Positions 8,805-18,866 of a DNA stretch of 23,380 nucleotides are shown in pieces. Source of the stretch: Ophiocordyceps camponoti-saundersi (nom. inval.) (Eukaryota; Ascomycota; Sordariomycetes; Hypocreales; Ophiocordycipitaceae); the NCBI GenBank assembly GCA_003339415.1, contig PDHQ01000420.1, positions 1,868 to 25,247 on the forward strand, written 5' to 3'. Within the stretch, counting starts at the first letter, position 1; each line of letters starts with the position of its first letter. The notes under the pieces are model-generated. The model did no database searches and was not told the DNA's origin. It saw only the letters and a list, made by a program, of their open reading frames with translations. Made by a program: the position numbers and the translations under genes.

Positions 8805-9653
8805 TCAATCCTCGACCTTCAACGCCTGCTTCAGGACGCTCTCGCTGGCCCGCCACCATCGCGCCCTCTGCTCGAGCTCATCTGCAGCGCCTCCCAGCGC
8901 CGCCTCCTTTCTCCGCTGCGCCTCGCGTGCTGCTGTCGTGCTGTGTTGCAGTTTCGCCTCGAGGGGTTGCAGTTCTGTCCGTAATCGGTCTGCCTCTCTG
9001 GTCTTGCGAGGCGCTTTAGTCCGCAGCGCCTCCAGCTCCTTTGCGAGCTCCTGCTGCTCCGCCCGACCGCGGGCCACGAGCGCCTGTGTCTTGTTGAGCG
9101 GCAAGTAGAGCCTCGGGTCATCGCCGGCTTGAATTTGTGCCGCCGCCCGGAGCCCCTGCACCTGCGTTTCCAGCTCTCGAATATCGCCTGGCAGTTGGGC
9201 GAGCTGGGCCGCGTCGGCACCCAACTGTTCGTAGCGCCGGCTCAGATCCCTGGCCTTGGTCTCGAGCGCGGTCACCATCTCTGAAACTTCCGTCTTGAGC
9301 GCCTTGAGCTGCGCCTTGGCCGCGCCATTCTCCCTCTCCAGCTCCAGGTTCTCCTGGACGGAGACGATGAGCGGCGGGTCGCCGACGATGGCGCGTATGA
9401 ACTTTTCCTTGGTCACCTGCTCGACGTAGGAGAAGCGCAGCTTGGCGAACAGCTCAGCATAATGCGCGAGGTCTGCCTCTAGGCTGGCAGGTGTTGGCCC
9501 CTCCAGCGAGGAGGCATCTGAGTTGCGCTGTCGGGCGTCGGGCGTCGTCGCCGCGCTGATGATGGGTTCACTGAGCTTAATTATAGAGAGATCCTGCTTT
9601 TTCTGCAGAGCCTCGAGAGCTTCAAGGGCCTCGGAAGCTTTGGCGACGTCCAT
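8805..9653 (-). CDS. sos7: Kinetochore protein Sos7-like coiled-coil protein
   Basis: This single-exon gene of 282 codons matches the fungal Sos7 family as I recall it. Sos7 binds Spc7/Knl1 at the outer kinetochore and helps attach chromosomes to the spindle in mitosis. Residues about 60-100 carry the family block (LEADLAHYAELFAKLRFSYV, then EQVTKEKFIRAIVGDPP), followed by VQENLELE. From there to the end the protein is almost continuous coiled coil rich in Glu, Lys, Arg, Ala and Leu, with heptad-like spacing. The ATG at 9653 gives a normal family-size protein. It is divergent from the SR-rich gene at 9974, sharing a 320-bp promoter. The symbol follows the S. pombe gene. A generic coiled-coil protein is the alternative, but the conserved N-terminal block argues against it. 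Confidence 0.78.
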   Translation of the reverse strand: MDVAKASEALEALEALQKKQDLSIIKLSEPIISAATTPDARQRNSDASSLEGPTPASLEADLAHYAELFAKLRFSYVEQVTKEKFIRAIVGDPPLIVSVQENLELERENGAAKAQLKALKTEVSEMVTALETKARDLSRRYEQLGADAAQLAQLPGDIRELETQVQGLRAAAQIQAGDDPRLYLPLNKTQALVARGRAEQQELAKELEALRTKAPRKTREADRLRTELQPLEAKLQHSTTAAREAQRRKEAALGGAADELEQRARWWRASESVLKQALKVED

Positions 9654-9973
9654 TGACGCGTAACAGAGATATGTTTGGAAGCGTTGACGCGGCCTTGAGA
9701 GATGGAGATGCCGGCTAGTGATGGCTTTGTTTACTTGAGACCCGATCAGGCTAGCCCAGTTGGACAGTGTGTACCTACATGGCCACCTAGGTACCTATGT
9801 ACATACTTCGCTGACTGATCTATCGTGAGGAAGCACGTGACCCTGGATGGTATGTAGGTAAGTACGTACCTCTCGTTGATTTCGCCTCATGAATCACGAG
9901 CCATAAGTCGCGATCAACTGCACTCTCACCATCTGTCATTTTCCTCACCTTCCTGCCACCCATTTTCCTTAAT
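9654..9973. promoter_or_regulatory. Shared divergent promoter with CACGTG box
   Basis: These 320 bases separate the starts of two divergent genes. They hold a CACGTG E-box at 9834-9839; with the flank it reads GTCACGTG on the minus strand, the core of Cbf1/CDEI-type sites (RTCACRTG). Around it are palindromic TACCTA/TAGGTA steps at about 9773-9803 and 9850-9868. No ORF of note lies inside. Confidence 0.5.
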
Positions 9974-11192
9974 ATGCCCAACGACGACATCCTCACCGAC
10001 GAATACGTAGCTGGCCTTCTCGCTGAAGAGGCCAAAGACTACTCCCTTCGCTACTCTGCTATGGGAATGGAGGCTATCGAATCATCAAAGTGAGTTAAGC
10101 ATTTCCCCGTCTTTGCTTTGCGCTTTCGCTTCGACAAGGAAATAGGCGAAGAAAATGGCGCCGCTGAAGCCCACGGACCCCAGGCCGGCAAAATTGCCCA
10201 GGCCCAATACGCGATTCCTCCGACACATTATACGAAATACAGACACACACAACAAGGCGCTGCTCGCCAAAGAGGCCACCGAGTCAAAGGCCAGGCTCGA
10301 TGCCCTGAATCGCTCCAGCGAGGCCGAACGACGCAGGCGCAAACCAGACGCGCGCGACATCAGAAGACGGCAGATGGGGGATATCCACTCCATACTTGGC
10401 AGGGCAAAACGGGACGGCCATGTGAGTAAAGTCCGCCTTGACAATGTTCAGCGTTACGACGATGGTGACATTGCCAAGCGCGAGAGAGAACAGGAACATG
10501 AACGAGACGTCAGGCACCCTTTCGGCCGATCCGACCGTCACGATATTGATATGCAGGACAGGGCAGCGGTTAGAGATGACAGACGACGCTCGTCGCAAGC
10601 TGCAAGCTACGTTGAATTTGCTAACGAGAGAGGAGATGGCCGACGGGGCAGATTGCGACGACGGTCGACGTCGACTTCGCCCCGGCGACAGAAGCAGCGG
10701 CGTTCTCGATCGCCCGCTGATAGGGAGAGGTCGACGAGACATCAGCGAGAACGGTCTCGTCATCAAGACTCGCCGTCAAAGCACGATCTCAACCCGACCA
10801 ACGACGACTCAGATCCGTTGGAGGAACTCATCGGTCCGGCACCGCCGGCGAGATTTCGCGGGCGAGGAGCGGTGGGCGGGGCTGCGAGCTTAGATCGCCG
10901 TTTCTCGGAGTCGTACGATCCCAAAGCCGACGTGCTGATGGAGGATGCAGATGACTGGGACGATGCGGCCGAGAGGTTCAGAGACCGGCAGAAGCTACGA
11001 TCGATTCAAGCGCAGCGGATGAAAGCCGCCGGCTTCACGGAGGAACAGTTGCAGAAATTGCAAAGCATGCCCGAGAAGACGGAGAGAGAGGTCGTCTGGT
11101 CCAAGGCAGGCGAACCACGAGCTTGGGACCAAGGCAAGGACTTTGACGCCGATACGGACCACGGGTCAGGTCTATTTTCGGAGGATGGCTGA
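9974..11192 (+). CDS. Conserved fungal protein with SR-rich middle, possible pre-mRNA processing role
   Basis: The model join(9974..10089, 10184..11192) gives 374 residues. Exon 1 (MPNDDILTDEYVAGLLAEEA, then KDYSLRYSAMGMEAIESSK) joins to PAKLPRPNTRFLRHIIRNTD. Both ends of the join match a conserved family I recall from many ascomycetes, usually annotated as hypothetical or as splicing-factor-like. Motifs in order are the N-terminal YSLRYS block; PNTRFLRHII; DARDIRRRQMGDI; an Arg/Ser-rich stretch around residues 180-230 (STSTSPRRQKQRRSRS); DPLEELIGP; and a C-terminal VVWSKAGEPRAWDQGKDFD. The SR-like stretch hints at RNA-processing complexes, but the biochemical role is unknown. A perfect GTGAGT at 10422 with an in-frame acceptor at 10478 could mark a further 57-base intron that reads through without a stop. 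Confidence 0.82.
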
Positions 11193-11383
11193 TCAGTCTG
11201 GCATCCGGAACCATGTGGCAATGTTGCTAGAAGGGAAGGTATGCGGTCACTATTGAGACAAGCTAAGCTCACTTGAATGTCAGAGGATTCACCACGTTGA
11301 ACAGGCAACACGTGCCTGTCGTGAGTGGCCCAAAATTCCGGACGTGACGAAGCGCTACGGGGGTACGACTGGACTCTGTCGAG

Positions 11384-11433
11384 GTGATGGTGGTGGTGGT
11401 GGTGGTGGTGGTGGTGGTGATGATGATGATGAT
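11384..11433. repeat. (GTG)n/(GAT)n trinucleotide repeat
   Basis: About 50 bases of GGT units followed by GAT units lie in non-coding sequence 190 bases after the stop of the SR-rich gene. Read on the minus strand it gives an apparent poly-His run that is not a protein. Confidence 0.95.
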
Positions 11434-13132
11434 TGCTGACTGGTGAAAGACGGACACGGACCTCGGACAAGGCTGCGCGCTCGCGAGGCAGCAAGCAGCT
11501 CAGCGGGTTTGTCGGCTGGTGAAGAAAGACGGCCGCATGAGCGCAGAGCTCGGACGAGGCCGAGAGAGGTAAGCAAGCGTATCTACCTAGAGAGAGGGAG
11601 GTCAGTAGAAGTAGTTGTAAGTGCGGGAGCGGGGGGATCCGACGCTCGGGCGACGAAGCAAAGGGCTGACCAGTAGAAGGGCGAATACGGGCCGATCTAT
11701 CTGCAGGCCATCTGTGCGCTACCCAAGTTTCTACGGATTCGTCGGCTGAACGGCGTCGACTCTCTTTCCTGCCGTGCCGTTCCTCTCTCAGATTCGGCTC
11801 CCCCCTCCCCCCTTGGGACCTTTTCTGATTGCCCTCTTGCCCCCCTTTGAAGAGATGGACACGGGAAGGGGGAGAGCCGCAAACAAGTCGAGTCCCAGGG
11901 CACGTTTCGGCCGGCGTGTGAAGAAGAGCCGGACGCGCTCATCAGGGCATTTAGGGCCTTAGCGGCGGCTACCATGGGACACCCGGGGGGGAGGAGAGGG
12001 CTTGGTTTACCCTTTTTTTCTGTTGTGTGTGTTGTATGTATCTGTCTAATTGCAAGGACTCTCAAGCATTGGGAGACGCCTTGGCGTTGCTCCCTCCCTC
12101 TTCAAGGTGTCGGCCGCTTCTATTCGAAAAAAGGGCTTTTTTTCCTGACGAGAGACATGGATTGGGTGTCGGTGCTGTTGTTGTCCTTGGCGACGGGTGC
12201 TGAGCTGAGAAGGTGTGCTCTACGAGAGGAGATGGAGAGAGAGAGTGAGAGAAATGGAGAGAAAGGGTCGGAGAGAGTCAGAGACATGAACGAGGAGGAT
12301 AGAAGGGCAAGGGAAAAGCGGTAGAAGCGGGGCGTGATTTCTATCACACTCACGCACTCATTCACTCGACTCACTCACTTTTTCTCTCTCAGTTACTCTT
12401 TCTCTATCTATCTCTCTCTCTCTTTCTTATCCATCTCTCTCCCTCGGCGTTCGGGGCTAACGGAGACGCGAAGACCACAACAAAAAACGCACGGCCGGTC
12501 CGTCAATGACGATGCCATGACGGAGTCAAAAGGTAAGGTGCATGGAAGTAGGTAAGTACGTAGACAGACATGTATGTAATATATGTATGACGCCCTTGCA
12601 GTGGGCGAGACTAACGAACAAGCTGTTTTGTTAGTAGTCGTAGGTGAAGTAAGTGAGTGTATGTAGCATGTAGGTGAGGCAAGTTGGTAACTCCCTACCA
12701 CCCAACTGTCTGGGACAAGACAGCAGCAAGTGTGTGCAACATGTGTGGTGAGTCGTATGTAGGTAACGAACGCTGGTAGGCGGGCAACTCCCATCAAAAC
12801 GACGAACAGAATCTGAGAATATCCCCCATCCCATGTTTTTTATTATTATTATTATTCTGTTCTATCTTTCCCCTTTCCCTCGCTCGACTCTCGCAAGTCC
12901 GCTCCTCCGAAGCGGCTGTCTCGGCGAGCCCCATCGGTGTCCCCCCGGAAACTACCGCTTAGCGCGAGCTATAGATGAAAAGGGCCTCTTGTGTCTATCT
13001 GAGCTATTCCTCCTATCTCTCCTCTCTCTGTCTTTTGCTTTCTCTCTCTTTTTTTTTCCTTCCCGCCCTGCTTTTGATCGAGGTCACTGTCAACCCTCGG
13101 GCTAGGGCTGGGCTGGGTTGGGCAAGACCGCT

Positions 13133-13200
13133 CGCTACCTAGCTACTGCTACCTGCCTGCCTGCCTACCTACTTACTACCTACCTCTCTCTCCACGGATA
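13133..13200. repeat. TACCTA/TGCC tandem-step cluster
   Basis: Short tandem units (CTACCTAGCTACTG, CCTGCCTGCCTACCTACTTAC, CTACCTACC) occur in the RING gene upstream region. Related TAGGTA/TACCTA steps recur in other intergenic parts of this window. The function is unknown. Confidence 0.7.
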
Positions 13201-13869
13201 CCTGCTACCCACCCAGCAGCATAGCCACTACCTACCGACTTATTAGTCACGCCTGGCGCTTCAGCGGGCTATAGAGGCCTCCGTGCCCCGTGCGGACTCA
13301 CCCTGACTCTAGCGCACGCCTGCAGGTGCCTTGGAAATCCGGGTCCCGCCCCGCCCGTCCCCCCCCCCAAAAAGGTTCCACCTAACAGTAACTGGCTGCC
13401 ATCACGACCTCTCTCTCATCTCTCTCCTCTCCTCTCTTTCTCTCTCTCTCTCTCCCCTTACCCTTCCTCCTCCCCCTCCTCCTCCACCTCCTTCAACTCT
13501 CTCCTCCTCCTCGACTACTCTCTTCCTCTTCTTCTTGTTTTGCCTCGTCTGTTCCTCCCCGCCTCCTAATTCATTCTCCTCCTCCTCCTTCTCCTCTCTT
13601 CTGAACCCGCCTCACGCTATTACCTTCCTACCTACCACCTAATCGTACTACTCCCTCCCTCCCCTCCTCTCCCCTCCCGTCTCCTCTCCATTCGCCTCCT
13701 CGCGGTCTATGTTTCGCCCGTCCGATATTTCTTCGCTCTATCCCCCCTGCCGTTCCGCCCTCCTCCGCCGTCTTCGGGAGCTGATGCTGCGAGCCGACTC
13801 TGCGCCACCGGCTGGGCGCCAACGTCTACATCTCCGTCTGCTTTCCGATACCGACTGACTTCGACCAAC

Positions 13870-16333
13870 ATGCGGCCACCCCGCATCGCCGTTCTCGCTC
13901 TCTTCCTCGCCGCCTCCATCTTCATCCTCGGTCGCGCCTTCACCCCGGCCAGTCGACCCCATGCCTCCTCGTCTTATCCCCGCGAGACCCGCTCCTCACG
14001 CTCCGTCTTCGGCTTCATGTACTACAACACGCCCTTTTCGCTCTTCCCGCCAAACGCCGCCATCAGCTTGACCGACGACAACAGCACCTCCTTCGCCGCC
14101 CGCCCCGCTGCCTTCGGGCCCAAACTCGCCGCCACTGGCCTGAGCGGCCAGCTATGGGTAGGTAGTGGCTTCGCCGAAGACAGCCAAGATGGCGACGGCG
14201 AGCTGGGATGCAGCGATCTTCCCGGTTGGGGCAGCGGCAACAACCTGAGGAACTCGTTCCGCGCCGACCTGTCCAAAAGCCCGAAGTCGCCCCCTCGACT
14301 CCTCGATTCGGACCACAGAGAGTCCGGGCCTGTCGCCGCGGCCGCCATTTCCACCACTACCACCGCCATCACCAACAACAAAGCTCGCCCTGCCCGAGGC
14401 GTCACCTCCATGGGCTCTCTTTCGCGACGTGACGCCTCGTCTTCGCCCGTTCACGCCGACATCCAATCCATACAAGAAGCCGCCGAGATACAAGGCAAGG
14501 TCGTCCTGCTGATGCGTGGCGGATGTGGCTTTCTGGAAAAGGTCATGTGGGCCCAGCGACGGGGAGCCATCGCCGTCATCGTCGGAGACAACCAAAAGGG
14601 CGGGCCTCTTATTCAGATGTTCGCCCACGGTGACGATGTCGAGAACGTGACGGTGCCTTCTGTCTTCACTGCCCTCACCACAGCCCACCTTCTGTCGTCA
14701 CTGACACAGCCCGGCAGCTTCATCGAGGATACCCTCGACGATAATGGCAACCCCGTTCGCAAGGTTCAGCAAGGGCCAAAGAAGCCCGACGGCAAGACGC
14801 GCACACTAACCCCTGGCAAGGCCGCTGAGCCATCCGCCGGCTCACTAAAGTCCAGAGACAAGAGGGCTGTCAACCCCGCACCTAGCTCCTCGTTCGCAAG
14901 CCGAAGCTGGCTGTCGAGTTTACTCGGCTGGGATCAGGAGCCTCTGGTCGTGCACGAAAAAAGCAGGCCGCCCAGTAGCGGCCGCCTCGACTGGGTGGTT
15001 GTCGACAACTGGAGCGACGAGTCGGACAAGGTTATCAGAGAGGGCTTGAGACGGTCAACCAAGCACAAGCTGACCGACGATCGCTCCGTCGTAGGCGCCA
15101 ACGACCATCGAGACACCGTCAAGGACGTCAACTCCGTCTCGCAGGACAAGGTATCCGGCAAGGCGTCCGGCAAGGCGTCCGGCAGTATGGAAGCCAACGG
15201 CCCTCAAGGTGGGAGCATCACTCCCGGAAGCGGTGACTACACGTCTGCTCGATTGGCGTTGAGGGACGGCAAGATGGCGGGCGATGGCACCCATAGCCTG
15301 ATGTCGAGACTCTTCGGCGACGACAATGGCGTTGCCGGCAAGAGAACCAAGCACAACACCGCGAGCAAGCCGTCCCGTCATCATGACTTCCAAGTGCACG
15401 AGGGTCTCTGGGTTACCATTACGCCTACGAGTAGCGCTAGCCCTTTCTTCGACACACTTCTCGTGCTCGTCATCAGCCCGCTGGTGACTCTGACAGTTGT
15501 GTACGCGCTTCTCGTCGTCCGCGCCCGGATCCGGCGGAGGAGGTGGAGGGCACCAAAGTCAGTGGTCGACCGTCTTCCGGTGCGGACGTACCACACGGCA
15601 GTGTCGTCACCTAGTCCGTCCCCCAGACTTCCATCACCCTCGGGCGCGACGCCCACGACACCGCTGCTTCAGCACAGCCCCACGCGGTCACGGCCGCGGT
15701 CGAGGACGACGACTGGCGTCGTACAGAGCGAGAACCTACTGGTGCCGAGCGCCGCCGTGCCGACGCCTGCGGGATCTGCCAGAAGCGGCACGCGAGCCGA
15801 GCACGAGAAGGGGGCCGGCGGCTTCTCTGCCGAGTGGAGGAAGTACATGGGCCGGCAAGTCGAGTGCGTCGTTTGTCTGGAGGAATATGTCGACGGCGTG
15901 AGCAGGGTCATGAGTTTGCCTTGCGGCCATGAGTTTCACGCTGACTGCATGTGAGTTCCTTGCACCGGTCCTTCGTCTTTGATCGTTACTGACTGCTTCG
16001 TGCGACAGAACCCCATGGCTGACAACACGCCGACGAACGTGCCCCATCTGCAAGGGCGATGTGGTCCGGTCCCTGGCCCGCGGCGCGCGCGATGGTCCCC
16101 GCTACGAGCCCTACAACGACGGCAGCGATGAGGACATGGACGTCGAGGCCTCAGGCTCCCGCGCAATGGACGGCAACTCGGACCTGGAGAGGGGCATCCT
16201 CTCGCCCAGACCGGACCGGGACGCCTCAAGGCAAGGTCGGCGGGATGGCTGGTTGAGCTTGCTCTCGAGCAGCTTCAATCCCCGGATGAGGCATCGGTCA
16301 CAGTCTCCTCAACGAGGTGATCGCAGCCGGTGA
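13870..16333 (+). CDS. PA-TM-RING membrane-anchored E3 ubiquitin ligase (RING-H2)
   Basis: The model join(13870..15950, 16009..16333) has one 58-base intron splitting the RING, and encodes 801 residues. The N-terminus (RIAVLALFLAASIFILGRAF) is a signal peptide or anchor. Residues about 195-280 form a protease-associated domain (GKVVLLMRGGCGFLEK, AIAVIVGDN, VPSVFT) that faces the lumen. A long Ser/Lys/Gly-rich linker follows, and a transmembrane helix spans about 527-550, followed by a basic RIRRRRWR stop-transfer. The RING-H2 is Cys666-x2-Cys669-x15-Cys685-x-His687-x2-His690-x2-Cys693-x11-Cys705-x2-Cys708, with the usual Pro-Trp after Cys693. This layout matches the RNF13/GRAIL class, which ubiquitinates membrane cargo in endosomes, Golgi or vacuole. 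Substrates here are unknown. The C-terminal tail is acidic, then basic and Ser-rich. Confidence 0.93.
15153..15183 (+). repeat. In-frame 12-base tandem repeat (Lys-Ala-Ser-Gly)
   Basis: GGCAAGGCGTCC is repeated twice in tandem after a related GGTATCCGGCAA copy, inside the linker of the RING protein. It encodes KASGKASG. It sits in disordered sequence and probably varies in copy number without harm. Confidence 0.85.
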
Positions 16334-17073
16334 TACGAGATTTAGGACGTGGAAGACAAAATATCAACTGGTGCGAAAGAACGGCGGAGATGCTTTGGTT
16401 CGCTTCGCCTATACCGACACACAATTGTTAGAGACGGGATCGAGCACGGCGGACTTGACGGAATGATTCGATTGGCTGGCGTAGGGTGGCATTTCACAGA
16501 TACCGGTCGTCTTGTTTTACGCGTTTTCTACTTCTCCCCCTTGGCCTTCTTCTCTTTCCCCTCCGCGTGTCTCTGGCTGCTATGAATTTGGTCGTACGGC
16601 CCGTTTTTGGAGGGCTTTTCTCGCTTTTATTCGTCTTACTGAGCAGATATGCATTTCACGGTAGACGGGGGACGCTCTGGAGGGATCGGCGAGGGACAGA
16701 GAGTTGAGATATCATGCGTCCTAAGGGGCAAAGAAGATGTAAGCACTCCGGGAGAGGCGCCGCCACGCCTCCCCTCCCTCGAATATCTCCGAAGCTATTT
16801 GTCGACTTGAGTTTTGGGGGAGGGGGGTTTTGAACTTGTCTCAGCCGGGTGTGGGAAAGGGGGGGGGGGGGGGGGGGGGCTCAAGGGGTAAGAGAATCAC
16901 GGATTACAATAGTGCAAAAGACGTTAGTTCTAAGTGTTGGCCGCCCTGCTCGTCTCGTGATGACCGTCATTGATTACCCCGTCATGGCTGCGCAGTTTCT
17001 TTTTTTTTTGCTTCTCAGGTAGGTAGTTATCTTGGATGGCGGCGCAGTTCATCCTGGACTGTAGTCAGTGTCC
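16334..17073. other. Convergent intergenic region
   Basis: This 740-bp stretch lies between the stops of the RING gene and the aspartate-semialdehyde dehydrogenase gene. It holds T-rich 3' sequence at 16530-16640, a run of 21 G at 16859-16879, and CAGGTAGGTAG at 17018-17028. Short ORFs show no domains. No gene is seen. Confidence 0.6.
16859..16879. repeat. 21-base G homopolymer
   Basis: An uninterrupted run of G lies in the 3' intergenic region, preceded by more G-rich sequence (16814-16828). Similar C runs lie at 85-112 and 23325-23346. Exact lengths of such runs are often unreliable in assemblies. Confidence 0.9.
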
Positions 17074-18464
17074 TTAGATGTAACCCTTGAGAATGGCGGC
17101 TTCGGCGTTGAGAATGGACGAGCCAGCGGCGCCAATGACGGCTGTATGAGCGTGTCCAGGTCAGCGCGGAGGTAACAGAGAGGAATTGGGGGGATATTGA
17201 TAGGATCAAACGCACTGTTATGGCTCAGGGCCGTGAATTTGATATCGAAAACGCCGCTCTCGTCGACACGGACACGGCCGACGGAGACGGCATAACCGGC
17301 GCCTAGGTCTCGATCGAGCCGAGGCTGTGGACGGTCATCCTCGTCGAAGACGACGATGGGCGGCACCGGCGCCGAAGGGCAGCCCAGGTCCTTGGCCTGC
17401 GACGTATAACGGCGGAGAGCGTCCCGACAGGCGGCGGCGTCCGGGGGGGGACGTCTCAGGAAAGAGAGAGAGACGCAGGCTGTATGGCCGTCCTGAACGG
17501 GTACGCGATTGCAAGTAGCCGAGACGCGAAGGTCATCCCGACAAAGGATGGCCGCGCGATCGGAGCCGAGCTCTCCCAGAATCTTGCGGGCCTCCGACTC
17601 CAGCTTGTCCTCCTCGGCGGGGATAAAGGGCACGACGTTGTCGACGAGGTCGGCCGCCGGAACGCCGGGGTAGCCCGCTCCGGAAAGGGCCTGTAGCGTG
17701 ACGACGCTGACGGATGAGACGGGTCCGAAGGCGGATTGGAGGGCGGCGAGGGGTAGGACGAGTCCTACGACGGCGCAGTTTGAGTTGCAGACTAGGAGGC
17801 CTCGTTCGAGTCCCTTTGTCGTCCTCTGGTGTGGGATTAGGTCTAGGTGGTTGATGTTGACGGTTGGGACGACGAGGGGGACGAGTGCGTCTCTTCGATG
17901 GTTCTTGGCGTTGGAGAAGACGGCCAGATTGGCTTCAAGGAATTCCTGCTCTGTTTTTTTTCCCCTCCCCAACCCACCACATTTCGTCAGAGAATCTCTT
18001 CCTCTCAAGAGTAAGGCCGGCGCCAAGAAAAAAACGAAGATAGCCTTACCGATCTCCCCCGCAACATCCGAATCCAACCCGCTAAAGACGACGTCACAGT
18101 CCGCAAACTCGTCCGCCCGACACGCCCTGACAACCATGGCCCCGACCTCGTCGCCCATGGGCCTGGCCTGCTTCCACCGGACGGCCTCGCGGTACGTCTT
18201 GCCCGCCGACCGGGACGACGCGCCGAGGGCGTGTAGGCGGAGGAAAGGGTGCTGTGATAGGAGGAGGACGAAGCGTTGGCCGACGGAGCCTGTGCAGCCT
18301 AGGACGCCTGTTTGGTTTTTTTAAGGCGCGCTCTCGTGTCTGCGTCGTTAGCTGCCGTTTTGGAATCTGGGGGAGGGGGAGGCGCGAAGAGAGAAGGTGA
18401 TAGAGGTGCAGGAAAGGGGGAAAGTTGACTTGCCGCATTTCTTGGTGGTGATTGGCGATGCCAT
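17074..18464 (-). CDS. HOM2: Aspartate-semialdehyde dehydrogenase
   Basis: This enzyme makes L-aspartate-4-semialdehyde from L-4-aspartyl phosphate using NADPH, the second step toward threonine, methionine and isoleucine, in the cytosol. The model is complement(join(17074..17141, 17216..17950, 18050..18307, 18434..18464)), giving 363 residues, the normal fungal length. The N-terminal nucleotide-binding motif is [13 protein letters not shown] from residue 11. The catalytic cysteine is at about residue 155 in [10 protein letters not shown]. Substrate-binding segments include SGAGYPGV, the DGH of the acid-base region, and RPQPRLDRD. The chain ends [19 protein letters not shown]. Intron 1 uses a GC donor (G/GCAAGT at 18433-18432), the only reading that keeps the nucleotide-binding motif in frame. 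The start is the first ATG; the in-frame extension upstream would begin with GTG. Confidence 0.97.
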
Positions 18465-18866
18465 TGGTTGTGACCGGCGATGCGAAGCGTAGAGGATGGT
18501 GGTAATGGAGTGTCTTTGCGTTGAAATAAACTTATCTGCAAATACGAAACTCTTCACCGATATCGGTGAATCCTTATCTGATCACAGATTACGGATTACT
18601 CAGGACGTGGGGAAAAATACGTACATGCATATCCGCACATACGAGGTATGTACAGGTAAGGAAGGGCCTTTCGGAGAATTAACTACCCTATATGCATGAT
18701 GCATCAAATTTCAGAACACAGCAGCTGAACATCCATCAGTGTCCGACGTGACATCAATAAAATCCCTCGCCCCTTCGCCCTCTTTCCCTCGACAACCACT
18801 TCGAAATTAATCAATACTGCGCCTCAAACTCCTCATTATGCAGAGCAGACAAGAAACAGAGTCGCA
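18465..18866. other. Intergenic: HOM2 promoter and PQ-loop gene 3' end
   Basis: These 402 bases lie between two tandem minus-strand genes. The side next to 18465 is the HOM2 promoter. I looked for a consensus amino-acid-control site (TGACTCA) and found only a partial TGAGTAA on the minus strand near 18596. A short palindromic ATGCATGATGCAT lies at about 18692-18704. No ORF of note. Confidence 0.5.

Larger units (their letters stand above)
11193..13869. other. 2.7-kb gene-poor stretch and promoter of the RING gene
   Basis: I find no gene here. Contents in order are a CACGTG flanked by 6-base inverted arms (CAGGCA...TGCCTG, about 11302-11318); a GTG/GAT trinucleotide tract (11384-11433); G-rich purine sequence (11570-11660); GAGA repeats (12236-12290) and TCTC repeats (12376-12435); many TAGGTA/TACCTA steps (12545-12770 and 13133-13200); and long CT-rich blocks (13390-13700) leading to the RING ATG. 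The CT-rich part is probably the start zone and 5' leader of the RING gene. The ORFs are simple-sequence artefacts. Confidence 0.55.

Noticed and set aside
8623..9108. 161-codon plus-strand ORF rich in Ser, Arg and Cys
   Set aside because: It is antisense to the coiled-coil part of the Sos7-like gene; composition mirrors the GC-rich opposite strand.
11006..11494. Minus-strand ORF with a poly-His run
   Set aside because: The His run is the (GTG)n/(GAT)n microsatellite read backward, and the rest is antisense to the end of the SR-rich protein gene.
13331..13642. 103-codon Pro/Ser/Leu-rich ORF before the RING gene
   Set aside because: It is a translation of a CT-rich promoter tract and has no ATG context or conservation cue.
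18465..18557. N-terminal extension of HOM2 that could be a mitochondrial targeting sequence
   Set aside because: The extended frame begins with GTG, and no in-frame ATG occurs upstream of 18464.
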